Assembly (NCBI GenBank): GCA_946185835.1
Contig: CAMHKW010000015.1
Coordinates: 1-46,885, forward strand
Length of the DNA: 46,885 bases
From: an uncultured Bacteroidales bacterium
GTDB lineage: Bacteria; Bacteroidota; Bacteroidia; Bacteroidales; Paludibacteraceae
Direction of reading: 5' to 3'
A model generated the notes under the pieces. That model was given only the letters and a program-made list of their open reading frames with translations. It ran no database searches and was not told where the DNA came from. Below are positions 30,444 through 38,554 of this stretch, one piece after another (the first letter of the stretch is position 1; every line of letters starts with the position of its first letter). A program made the position numbers and the translations under genes.

Positions 30444-31706
30444 TTAGAGCAATGGGATTAGTGTTTCGAGTTTCATACCTCTTGACCCCTTGATGAGAAT
30501 GGTGTGTCGGGTGGGTTTATGAGCTTTGAGGTATTGGACGAGTTGTGTTGTGTTGTTGAAAGTGCGGTATCGTGTGGGAATAGCTGCGAAGTGTTCTCCG
30601 ACGAGCAGTACCTCGTTTTGTTTGTTTTCTTCGAGCATGTTGACGATATTCTGGTGTTCGGTGACGGAGTATTGTCCGAGTTCGAGCATGTCGCCTAAGA
30701 TGAACATAAGCTGTTGGTCTTTATACGTCTTCAGAGTGCTCTTCAGCGCAGCTTGCATGGATGTGGGGTTAGCGTTGTAGGCGTCGACGATGAGGGTGTT
30801 GTCGTTGGTTGAGACCACTTGCGACCGGTTGTTGGTAGGTATATAGTCTCTGACGGCTTTGAGTGCTGTTGGTTGTTCGATGCCGAAGTATTTGCCGATG
30901 GTGATGGCTGCTTGTATGTTTTCGGCGTTATAGTCGCCGGTGAGGTGTGTGCCTTCTATCATTGTGCCGGTGTGGTATCCGATGGTGGTGAGTCCGGCAG
31001 CCATGTCTTGCAGGTGTGTGTTGTCGAGGTTACGGAAGCAGAAGCCGTGGTGTTGCCGGAGGTAGTCGTAGAGTTCCCCTTTGGTTTGTTTGACGCCTTC
31101 GAACGAGCCGAAGCCTTGGAGGTGTGCACGTCCGACGTTGGTGATGAGTCCGGCGTCGGGCATGGCTATGTTGACGAGTTCTCGGATGTCGCCCGGGTGT
31201 GATGCTCCCATCTCGATGATGGCGATGTCGTGTTGACCGGTGAGTCGGAGTAGTGTGAGTGGCACACCTATTTGGTTGTTGAGGTTGCCTTGGGTATAGA
31301 GGACGTGGTATCGTGTGGCGAGAACGGCGGCTGTGAGTTCTTTGGTTGTGGTCTTGCCGTTGGTGCCGGTGATGGCGATTACGGTTTTATGATTGAGAGT
31401 GTTGTCGACGGGTGTGAGTTGTGCCCATTGTTGTCGCCAAGTGCGAGCGAGGTCTTGCAGCGCTAAGAGTGTGTTGTCGACGCGTATGATACGCCCTTGG
31501 TAGCTTCGTTGCATGGAGCAGGTCTGTGGTATGTCTTCGTCGACGACGACATATTCGGCACCGTTTTCGAGGGCTTGCAGGGCAAAGAGGTTGCCGTTGA
31601 ATGTCTGTCCGTGTAAGGCAAAGAACACGCAACCTTTAGTGAGGTTGCGTGTGTCGGTAGAGACGCTCAGTTGCGTCTTATTTTTTATTAGGAAGTTCCA
31701 GTCCAT
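30444..31706 (-). CDS. murF: UDP-MurNAc-tripeptide:D-Ala-D-Ala ligase
   Basis: 420 aa. It has the Mur ligase P-loop ITGTNGKTTTKE, the IEMGASHPGDI and TNVGRAHLQGFGS motifs, and VDAYNANPTSM. It adds D-Ala-D-Ala to complete the peptidoglycan stem peptide in the cytosol. Its start overlaps the MFS gene by 29 bp, so they are translationally linked. Confidence 0.96.
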   Translation of the reverse strand: MDWNFLIKNKTQLSVSTDTRNLTKGCVFFALHGQTFNGNLFALQALENGAEYVVVDEDIPQTCSMQRSYQGRIIRVDNTLLALQDLARTWRQQWAQLTPVDNTLNHKTVIAITGTNGKTTTKELTAAVLATRYHVLYTQGNLNNQIGVPLTLLRLTGQHDIAIIEMGASHPGDIRELVNIAMPDAGLITNVGRAHLQGFGSFEGVKQTKGELYDYLRQHHGFCFRNLDNTHLQDMAAGLTTIGYHTGTMIEGTHLTGDYNAENIQAAITIGKYFGIEQPTALKAVRDYIPTNNRSQVVSTNDNTLIVDAYNANPTSMQAALKSTLKTYKDQQLMFILGDMLELGQYSVTEHQNIVNMLEENKQNEVLLVGEHFAAIPTRYRTFNNTTQLVQYLKAHKPTRHTILIKGSRGMKLETLIPLL

Positions 31707-33051
31707 ATCCTTTGCGTTTGTCTTCTATCTTGAGTAGTAGTGACAGGATGAATGCGAGAACGCCAAACGAGGCGAAAACGATCATAGGCACGAGGTATCC
31801 ATTGGTTGCGACTCGCAGTTTGCCGATGAGTAGCGGCACGAGGCATAGTCCGATGTTTTGTACCCAGAAGATGAGGCAGTAGGCAGAGCCTAACACTTTC
31901 TCGTCGATGATTTTAGGGACGCTGGGCCACATTGACGCGGGCACAAGTGAGAAGCTCACTCCGAGAACGAGAATGGTGACCAGAGCGAGGGTCTTGCTGG
32001 GGTATGCCGGAAGGACGAAAGCGAAGACAGAGTGGCATAGTATCATGATGAGTGCTCCGATGAGCATCATTGATGCCCCTTTGCCTCGGTAGTCGATGAA
32101 AGCTCCGAGGAAGGGTGTGAGCACCATAGCAAGAATGGGGAACCACTTGAACAGTCCGGCAGCTTCGGCGTTGGTGATGCTGAGTGTCTCTTCCAAGAAG
32201 TTGGTGGCGAAGCGTTGGAATGGGAAGATGGCGCTGTAGTATAGCACGCAAAGCAGTGCTATAATCCAGAACATCTTAGAGGTGAGTATCTGTTTGAGGT
32301 CGCTTACGTGGAATTCGTCTTCGGGGTCGGTCTGTGCTGTAGCCTCTCCTATAGCTACGAGTTGTTTGTCGAAGGTCTTGTCCATGATGGTGAAGACGAA
32401 GAAGTTAAGCAGTCCGATGACGAGCAGCAGTGAGGCGAAGAGCAGTGGTGCTGTGACGCTGTTGGTGCCGTTGATGGCGAAGCGTTCGCTTATCATAGGT
32501 GAGAGCCACATAGCAGCGAAGACGCCGACACGTGCGATTGCCATTTCGAGTCCCATGGCGAGCGCCATCTCTTTTCCTTTGAACCACTTGGCGAGTATTT
32601 TACTAACGGTGGTGCCCGCCATTTCGCATCCGCATCCGAATATCATAAAGCCGAACATAGCCATCTTAGCCGAGCCCGGCATGGTGGTCCACCACGAGTT
32701 GAGCCAAGTGACGTTGTTGGCATCGAACCATTCGGATATGCCGATGTATTTGATGGCAGCGCCGATGACCATTAGTGAGGCGGATAGCAGTCCGGTGAAG
32801 CGGACTCCCATCTTGTCGAGTATGATGCCGGCGATGATGAGGAAGCCGAAGACGTTGAGCAGGTATTCTCCTGCGGCATAGGTGCCGAACACGCCCTGGT
32901 CCCATCCGAGGGTGTCGTTGAGCAGTGAGGCGAGCGGTGAGAGAATGTCGACGAACATGTAGGCAAAGAACATCATCGATGCCACGAGGATAAGGACTAA
33001 CCATCGTGCCCATGCCTTATCGCGGATAGTGGCTTGTAGCTTTTCTGTCAT
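31678..33051 (-). CDS. MFS transporter
   Basis: 457 aa from the chosen start (MTEKLQATIRDKAWARWLVLILV); the frame continues to 33144 without support. Twelve hydrophobic helices are visible, with a central cytoplasmic loop near 225-260. FGCGCEMAGTTVSKILAKWFKGKEMALAMGLEMAIARVG and YRGKGASMMLIGALIM are typical MFS features. It may belong near the MFSD1-like/dipeptide group (memory, weak). The substrate is unknown. It overlaps murF, but a peptidoglycan role cannot be claimed. Confidence 0.85.
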   Translation of the reverse strand: MTEKLQATIRDKAWARWLVLILVASMMFFAYMFVDILSPLASLLNDTLGWDQGVFGTYAAGEYLLNVFGFLIIAGIILDKMGVRFTGLLSASLMVIGAAIKYIGISEWFDANNVTWLNSWWTTMPGSAKMAMFGFMIFGCGCEMAGTTVSKILAKWFKGKEMALAMGLEMAIARVGVFAAMWLSPMISERFAINGTNSVTAPLLFASLLLVIGLLNFFVFTIMDKTFDKQLVAIGEATAQTDPEDEFHVSDLKQILTSKMFWIIALLCVLYYSAIFPFQRFATNFLEETLSITNAEAAGLFKWFPILAMVLTPFLGAFIDYRGKGASMMLIGALIMILCHSVFAFVLPAYPSKTLALVTILVLGVSFSLVPASMWPSVPKIIDEKVLGSAYCLIFWVQNIGLCLVPLLIGKLRVATNGYLVPMIVFASFGVLAFILSLLLKIEDKRKGYGLELPNKK

Positions 33052-33089
33052 AAGAGTGTGGTTTTTAGGGGTTGTTTGTTTGTGGGGGA

Positions 33090-33140
33090 ATCGACCAATA
33101 ATGGTCGATGCGGTGCTATGATCGACAAATATTGGTCGAT
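33090..33140. repeat. Two copies of an ATCGACCA-TGGTCGAT palindrome
   Basis: ATCGACCA-ATAA-TGGTCGAT (33090-33109) and ATCGACAAATATTGGTCGAT (33121-33140), 31 bp apart. They lie between the 40-aa gene and the MFS start, about three turns apart, as paired operator sites would be. A regulator is not identified. Confidence 0.6.
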
Positions 33141-33150
33141 GCATTCAATG

Positions 33151-33273
33151 TCAGTCGCTCCACGGGTTTTGTTGTTCCCGTGAAGCAGCTGTAGACTTGG
33201 CTTTCTTTCGTTGCCACTGTCGCCGACGCTCGGCGTAGTCGTCGTAATGTTTTTCTAACCAGTTGTCAGCCAC
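33151..33273 (-). CDS. Small conserved-looking 40-aa protein, GTG start
   Basis: On the minus strand a GTG at 33273-33271 opens a 40-codon frame (MADNWLEKHYDDYAERRRQW ...) ending TGA at 33153-33151. The N-terminus ADNxLEKxY matches a very short family I recall in Bacteroidetes, starting MADNYLEKK. The product is charged, probably helical, with a basic middle and no membrane segment. It lies 17 bp after the downstream ompH stop, so it would be translated from the same mRNA. Supported by start, codon pattern and context only. Confidence 0.6.
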   Translation of the reverse strand: MADNWLEKHYDDYAERRRQWQRKKAKSTAASREQQNPWSD

Positions 33274-33290
33274 GATGCCGTTGCAGTGTG

Positions 33291-33782
33291 TTATTTTATT
33301 CCGAGTTCTTGTTTGACGAGCGGCATGACGTCGGTGGCGTCGGGTGAGATATACACCATGGCGGCAGCGTCCATGATATATGTGAATCCGTTGTCTTCGC
33401 CCACTTTTTTGATAGCTTTGACCATTCGTTCTTGTATTGGTGCTACCAGTTCTTGTTGTTTCTTTTGGAGGTCTTGTTGAACTGTTTGAGCAAAGAGTTC
33501 GAGTCGTTGTTGCAGGTCGCTGAGTTCTTGTTGGCGGAATTGTTTTACCGACTCAGACATAGTAGCTTCGTTTTGTTGGTAGTCAGCCATTTTCTTGTTG
33601 AATTCTTCGCGCATTGTGACGAACTGGTTTTCGTAGTCGGACTGGATAGAATCCATTTTAGCTTGTACGGCTTTGAGTTCGGGCATTTGTTGGAAAAGGT
33701 CTTGTGTACTGATGTGACCTACTTTCTGGGCATTAGCAATCATAGGTAGAACTAATGCGAGTGATAAGAGTAATTTTTTCAT
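33291..33782 (-). CDS. OmpH/Skp-like periplasmic chaperone (second copy)
   Basis: 163 aa. Signal peptide (MKKLLLSLALVLPMIANAQ), then VGHISTQDLFQQMPELKAVQAKMDSIQSDYENQFVTMREEFNKKMADYQ and long helices, as in Skp, whose helical arms hold unfolded outer-membrane proteins. The C-terminus DNGFTYIMDAAAMVYISPDATDVM is the usual OmpH body end. It lies 33 bp after the first ompH, a Bacteroidota pattern of tandem copies after bamA. Confidence 0.9.
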   Translation of the reverse strand: MKKLLLSLALVLPMIANAQKVGHISTQDLFQQMPELKAVQAKMDSIQSDYENQFVTMREEFNKKMADYQQNEATMSESVKQFRQQELSDLQQRLELFAQTVQQDLQKKQQELVAPIQERMVKAIKKVGEDNGFTYIMDAAAMVYISPDATDVMPLVKQELGIK

Positions 33783-33815
33783 TGTATTGAATATTGATGT
33801 TTTCTGTTGTTTGTA

Positions 33816-34337
33816 TTATTTAGCTCCGAGTTTTTGTAGCACTTGGTCAGAGATGTCGAGTTTGGTAGACATGAAAATCATGGTCGGGTCGGCGGATTTG
33901 TCTTTTACGACTTCGTATCTTTTGTCTTGTGCTATTTCTTGTATGGCGTTGTATATCTCGTCTTGAATAGGTTTGATGAGGCTTTCTCGTTTTTTGAACA
34001 GTTCTCCTTCCGGTCCGAAGTATTTTCGTTTGAGTTCGAGTACTTCTTGTTCTTTTGCGAGTATTTCTTCTTCTCGTTTTGTTTTAAGGTCTTGTGAGAG
34101 GAATATTTGTTCGTTTCTGTAGTTAGACGCGAGCACTTCGGCTTCTTTTTGTGCGGCGTCGATTTCTTTCTGCCATCGTTTGGTGACGAGTGCGAGTTGC
34201 TCGTTAGCTGTCTCGTACTGTGGTAGGTTCTTCAAAATGTATGCCATATCGACAAAAGCTATTTTTTGTGCTTTGGCGGGTGCTGTAGCGGCGAAGGCTA
34301 ATAGGCATATAATGAATAGTTTGAGTGTGCGTCTCAT
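33816..34337 (-). CDS. OmpH/Skp-like periplasmic chaperone (first copy)
   Basis: 173 aa with a signal peptide (cleavage near AKAQ). IAFVDMAYILKNLPQYETANEQL starts the Skp body, then a long charged helical hairpin and the RYEVVKDKSADPTMIFMSTKLDISDQVL end. It carries outer-membrane proteins to BamA, encoded 47 bp upstream in the same run. Confidence 0.92.
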   Translation of the reverse strand: MRRTLKLFIICLLAFAATAPAKAQKIAFVDMAYILKNLPQYETANEQLALVTKRWQKEIDAAQKEAEVLASNYRNEQIFLSQDLKTKREEEILAKEQEVLELKRKYFGPEGELFKKRESLIKPIQDEIYNAIQEIAQDKRYEVVKDKSADPTMIFMSTKLDISDQVLQKLGAK

Positions 34338-34384
34338 ATTGTAGTTTTTTTATTGTGTACGTTGATATGTATTTGTGTGTGCTA

Positions 34385-36985
34385 TTAGAGTTCTTGTCCG
34401 AGCACGAAGTGGAATTGGCTTCCACCATATTGTTTCGATCCGTTGATTTCGTCGAATCCCCATCCCCAGTCGATACCCATGAGTCCGAACATAGGCAGGT
34501 ATATTCTGACTCCGAGTCCGAGTGATCGTTTGAGGTCGAAGGGGTTGTATTTGTTGATGTCGCTAAAGCAGTTGCCGGCTTCTGCGAAGACGTGTGCCCA
34601 GATGGTAGCGTTTTGTTCGAGAGAGATGGGGTATCTGAGTTCGAGTGTATATTTGTTGTAGAGGTATCCCATGTTACGTCCGGTCATGACGTCGTATGGT
34701 GTTAGTGAGCCGGATGAGTAGCCACGCATGGCGATGTATTCGGTGGAGTATGAGGTGTAGGAAGACATGCCGTCGCCTCCCATGAAGTAGCTTTCGAAGG
34801 GTGACTTGGCGTATTTGTTATAGTGTCCTAAGTATCCGAATTCGGCTCTTGCCATGAGCACCAGTTTCGAGTCTTTGGTTAGCGGCGTGAATACCTTGCC
34901 GGAGAAGCGCCATTTGTGATATTCGATGAGTTTGTATCGTTCGGCGTTAGACATTTTGGAGTAGTCTTTGCCGTTGATAAGAGAGTATGGCGGTGTGATT
35001 TTGAGTCCGATGGTGAATGACGAACCTCGCCGGGTGTAGATAGGGTTGTCGATGCTGTTTCGGCTGAGTACGAGGTTGAGTGCGAGGTTGTGAGAGGTAC
35101 CGTTGGAGATGAGCAGGTATGGCCAGTCTCTCATCTTGTACATCTGGTATGATATTTCTCCGTAGAAGGTGAAGTAGTCGTCGGGCCATCGCAGTCGTTT
35201 GCCGTATCCTATTGAGGCTCCGAGCGTACGCAGGTATTTGTCGGGGTCGGATTCGGCTTGTTGCAGTTGTGCGGCATAGTCGGAGTAGCCGTTGTTGTAG
35301 TAGTACGACGAGGCGTATGAGTTATACAGGTTTTGGTATGCCTGATAGTAGCGGTTGGAGTATCCGTGTTGTGAAGCGAAGTAGATGCTTACCGACAGCG
35401 AGTTAGGTCTTTTGCCTCCGAGCCAAGGTTCGAGGAATGACAGTTGTGCGCTGGTATAGTAGTATCCGTTGGTTCTGGCGTTGAGTGAGAAAGTCTGTCC
35501 TTCGCCCTGTGGTACTATTTTATAGGTTTCGGGTTTGAACAGGTTTTGAATGGCGAAGTTAGTGAATTTGACTCCGACGGAGCCGACGAGTCCGGTTGCT
35601 CCCCATCCGAGTGAGAACTCGAGTTGGTCGGATGACTTTGTTTCGAGTTGGTATGTGATGTCGACGGTTCCTTCTTCGGGGTTAGGTTGTATGTCGGGCA
35701 CGAGTTTTTCTTGGTCGAAGTGACCCATCTGTGCCAGTTCTCGTAGTGAGCGCATGATGTCTGACTGCGAGTAAAGTTGTCCGGGTTTGGTATAGAGTTC
35801 GCGTCGTACGACATGTTCGTACACGCGCGTGTTACCTACTATATTGATTTCGTTGATAGTTGCGGGTTTGCCTTCGTAGATGCGCATTTCGAAGTCGATG
35901 GAGTCGTTGTCGATTTTTACTTCTACGGGGTCGACGTTAAAGAAGAGGTATCCTCGGTCGGTGTAGAGTTTAGCTACGGCGTCGTCGTCTTCTTGTAGTC
36001 GTTTGTTGAGTTCTTTGAGGTTGTAAGTATCTCCTCGTTTGATACCGAGAACCATATTGAGGTAGTCGTAAGGGTAGAGGGTGTTGCCGACCCAGTGTAT
36101 GTCTCTGACGTAGTATTTGTTACCTTCGCTGATGGTGATGTAGACATCGACCTTTGTGGGGTCTTCGGGGTTAGGTCTGACGGAGTCGGCGACGATGTAT
36201 GCGTCTCGGTAGCCTATCTCGTTGTATTTTTCGATGACGGCGACTTTATCTTTTTCGTATTCTTCGGTAACGAATTTCTTGGTTCTGAAAAGGTTGGTGA
36301 TGTGGTTGTCGTTTGTTTTCTTCATCGCATGGTTGATTTGGGTATGCGACAGAGCCTTGTTGCCGGTGATATAGAGGTTAGCGACGCGTGTCTTTTCTTT
36401 TTTGTCGACTGCGACAGCCACTTTGACGTATCCGGGATGTTGTTCGTCGGGGTATTGTATGATGTCGACGTTGGCATTATGGAAACCTTTTTCGGCGAAG
36501 TGTTTGCGTATGATAGACTTAGTTTTGTCGATGTTGTTAGGTGTCAGTTGTCCGCCTTTTTGCAAGTCTATTTTAGGTTCGATATCTTCTTTTTCGGATT
36601 TTTTGAGTCCGGTGAATTTTAGTTCTGATATTCTTGGTCGTTGTTTGAGTGCTATTTCGAGCCACACTTTTTGTCCTTCGAATTTGGTAGCTACTATTTT
36701 GACGTCGGAGAATAGTCCTTGTTTCCAGAATCGTCTGATGGCTTTTGTTATTTGGTCTCCGGGTATTTCGATTTTCTCACCGACGGCGAGTCCTGAGAAG
36801 CCGATGAGCACGAAGTCTTCGTAGTTGTCGGCACCGCTGACGGTGATGTCGGCTATCTCGTACGTTTTGCGTTGTGTGGAGTAGTCGATAGTCTGTTCGG
36901 CAGCTTGTGATAGCGTGTCGGCTTGCTGTCCGAAGGCGTTTAGCAAGCATGTGAGGCTTAATATGAGAAGCGTGAGTCGTTTCAA
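34385..36985 (-). CDS. bamA: Outer-membrane protein assembly factor BamA
   Basis: 866 aa. Signal peptide to about residue 20, then five POTRA domains (about 40-460; e.g. ITVSGADNYEDFVLIGFSGL, YITGNKALSHTQI, IHWVGNTLYPYDYLNM, INIVGNTRVYEHVVRRE). The beta-barrel follows, with the MRGYSSG form of the VRGF/Y loop near 740 and a C-terminal strand ending in FHFVLGQEL. It inserts beta-barrel proteins into the outer membrane. It is longer than E. coli BamA (810 aa), as is usual in Bacteroidota. Confidence 0.96.
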   Translation of the reverse strand: MKRLTLLILSLTCLLNAFGQQADTLSQAAEQTIDYSTQRKTYEIADITVSGADNYEDFVLIGFSGLAVGEKIEIPGDQITKAIRRFWKQGLFSDVKIVATKFEGQKVWLEIALKQRPRISELKFTGLKKSEKEDIEPKIDLQKGGQLTPNNIDKTKSIIRKHFAEKGFHNANVDIIQYPDEQHPGYVKVAVAVDKKEKTRVANLYITGNKALSHTQINHAMKKTNDNHITNLFRTKKFVTEEYEKDKVAVIEKYNEIGYRDAYIVADSVRPNPEDPTKVDVYITISEGNKYYVRDIHWVGNTLYPYDYLNMVLGIKRGDTYNLKELNKRLQEDDDAVAKLYTDRGYLFFNVDPVEVKIDNDSIDFEMRIYEGKPATINEINIVGNTRVYEHVVRRELYTKPGQLYSQSDIMRSLRELAQMGHFDQEKLVPDIQPNPEEGTVDITYQLETKSSDQLEFSLGWGATGLVGSVGVKFTNFAIQNLFKPETYKIVPQGEGQTFSLNARTNGYYYTSAQLSFLEPWLGGKRPNSLSVSIYFASQHGYSNRYYQAYQNLYNSYASSYYYNNGYSDYAAQLQQAESDPDKYLRTLGASIGYGKRLRWPDDYFTFYGEISYQMYKMRDWPYLLISNGTSHNLALNLVLSRNSIDNPIYTRRGSSFTIGLKITPPYSLINGKDYSKMSNAERYKLIEYHKWRFSGKVFTPLTKDSKLVLMARAEFGYLGHYNKYAKSPFESYFMGGDGMSSYTSYSTEYIAMRGYSSGSLTPYDVMTGRNMGYLYNKYTLELRYPISLEQNATIWAHVFAEAGNCFSDINKYNPFDLKRSLGLGVRIYLPMFGLMGIDWGWGFDEINGSKQYGGSQFHFVLGQEL

Positions 36986-37021
36986 GGTGTTGTTATGACG
37001 AAAAGTGTTATTGCGTATTGT

Positions 37022-37765
37022 TTATTGCTGCTGTTGTTCGTTCGTTTTTCCGAATCGTCGTTGTCGGTGTTGGTAGCTGACGATAGCTTTGTAGAATTCT
37101 TCTTTTGTGAAGTCAGGCCAATAGATGTCGGTGAAGTAGAGTTCGGTGTAAGCTATTTGCCAGAGCAGGAAATTGCTGATTCTGAGTTCTCCGCTGGTTC
37201 GGATGAGCAGGTCGGGGTCCGGTATGTTTCGTGTGCTTAGTTGTCGAGCCACGAATTCTTCGTCGATATCTTCGGGTTTTACTCCTCCGTAGCTTGCCAT
37301 CTTGGCGATGTCGGTCATAGCTTTTGTTATCTCCCATCGAGCGGAGTATGAGATAGCTAAGACGAGGCTTAGTCCGGTGTTTTTAGAGGTGGCGTCGATG
37401 CATCGTTGCAGTCTTATTTTGGTTTGTTCGGGCAGTCGTTCGAGGTTTCCGATGGTTAGCAGTCGGACATTGTTTTTATTGAGTGTTGGTGTTTCGTTTT
37501 CTATAGTCTGGACGAGCAGGACCATTAGTGCGTCTATTTCGGGTTGTGGCCGGTTCCAGTTTTCGGTCGAGAAGGCATAGAGCGTGAGGTATCCGAGTCC
37601 TAATTCGGCAGCTGCTTCGGTGACGTCGTGTACGGCTTGCACTCCATGTTGGTGTCCGTAGATTCGCTCTTTGCCATGTTGTTGTGCCCATCGTCCGTTT
37701 CCGTCCATGATGATGGCGACATGTGATGGCAGTTTGTCGGTATTTATTTGCTGTTTATATGTCAT
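37022..37765 (-). CDS. uppS: Isoprenyl transferase (undecaprenyl diphosphate synthase)
   Basis: 247 aa. It has HVAIIMDGNGRWAQ (catalytic Asp), LTLYAFSTENWNRP and DLLIRTSGELRISNFLLWQIAYTELYF. It makes the undecaprenyl carrier for peptidoglycan and LPS from farnesyl diphosphate and IPP. It lies 13 bp after the DUF6089 gene and 36 bp before bamA. Confidence 0.97.
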   Translation of the reverse strand: MTYKQQINTDKLPSHVAIIMDGNGRWAQQHGKERIYGHQHGVQAVHDVTEAAAELGLGYLTLYAFSTENWNRPQPEIDALMVLLVQTIENETPTLNKNNVRLLTIGNLERLPEQTKIRLQRCIDATSKNTGLSLVLAISYSARWEITKAMTDIAKMASYGGVKPEDIDEEFVARQLSTRNIPDPDLLIRTSGELRISNFLLWQIAYTELYFTDIYWPDFTKEEFYKAIVSYQHRQRRFGKTNEQQQQ

Positions 37766-37778
37766 GGTTGTAGAGCAT

Positions 37779-38459
37779 TTAGTCTTTGCAGAATCGGCAG
37801 CCGCTATTCTTGCGTGCGAACGAGAACGTTATACCGAGGGTAAGTGCCGAGGAGAGGTCGTTTCGCAAGATGTTGGCTTTGTTCATTTGGTAGGTATTGT
37901 TATAGTTGGCGTTGTTTTCTAATTTGTCGGCATCCATAAAGAGGTATAGTTGGTGTTGCCATGATAGTTTCATTGTCCATCTCGGAGCCATTTTCCATTT
38001 CATGCCGATGGTGAAAGGCAGGTATAAAGCGTTGTCGGTGAATTTAGTGCCGAAGATGGCGAAACCGAGACCGAGTCCGATATATGGTGTGATGGGTTTG
38101 ATTCTCGGGTCGTATTGTGCGACGTCGAAGCGGAAGAAGTTAAATTCGGCAATGACGTCGGTGTTAATCATTTTGTTGTCGGGCAGGTTGCTTTTAGGGT
38201 CGAAGGCGATGACGTCGAATTCGGATTTAGCGGTGAATGACCATCGGTAGTCGTATTTATAGCTCAGTGAGAGTCCTCCGCAGTATCTTGGGTTCATGAA
38301 TATATGTTCGTGCAGTTCACCCACATAGTAGGTAGTACCTCCATAGATGCCTAAGTCGAGCATATAAAAAGGTATAGCGGCAGCGACCTTATCCGGCACT
38401 ACCGACATAAGACACAGTGCTACAAGTGCAGCAATGATATGATTTCGTGTATGTCTCAA
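37779..38459 (-). CDS. DUF6089-like outer-membrane beta-barrel protein
   Basis: 226 aa if started at a TTG (38459), which gives a good signal peptide (MRHTRNHIIAALVALCLMSV ... AAA); the alternative ATG at 38408 would cut it in half. The body has LDLGIYGGTTYYVGELHEHIFMNPRYCGGLSLSYKYDYRWSF and alternating beta strands ending SSALTLGITFSFARK. This matches DUF6089, which precedes uppS-bamA in Bacteroidales. The open frame reaches 38759, but that part is antisense to radA. Promoter at 38483-38516. Confidence 0.82.
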   Translation of the reverse strand: MRHTRNHIIAALVALCLMSVVPDKVAAAIPFYMLDLGIYGGTTYYVGELHEHIFMNPRYCGGLSLSYKYDYRWSFTAKSEFDVIAFDPKSNLPDNKMINTDVIAEFNFFRFDVAQYDPRIKPITPYIGLGLGFAIFGTKFTDNALYLPFTIGMKWKMAPRWTMKLSWQHQLYLFMDADKLENNANYNNTYQMNKANILRNDLSSALTLGITFSFARKNSGCRFCKD

Positions 38460-38482
38460 CTTAACAAAACTACAATTAGCCT

Positions 38483-38516
38483 GCAAAGATAGGCTATTTT
38501 TTTTGATTGAGCAAAA
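38483..38516 (-). promoter_or_regulatory. Promoter of the DUF6089-uppS-bamA run
   Basis: On the minus strand, TTTTG (38516-38512), 20-bp spacer, TATCTTTGC (38491-38483). It places the transcript start just before the TTG codon at 38459. Confidence 0.75.
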
Positions 38517-38554
38517 ATTGTGCCTATTTTCGTAATTTAGTGAGCTTACTTTTG

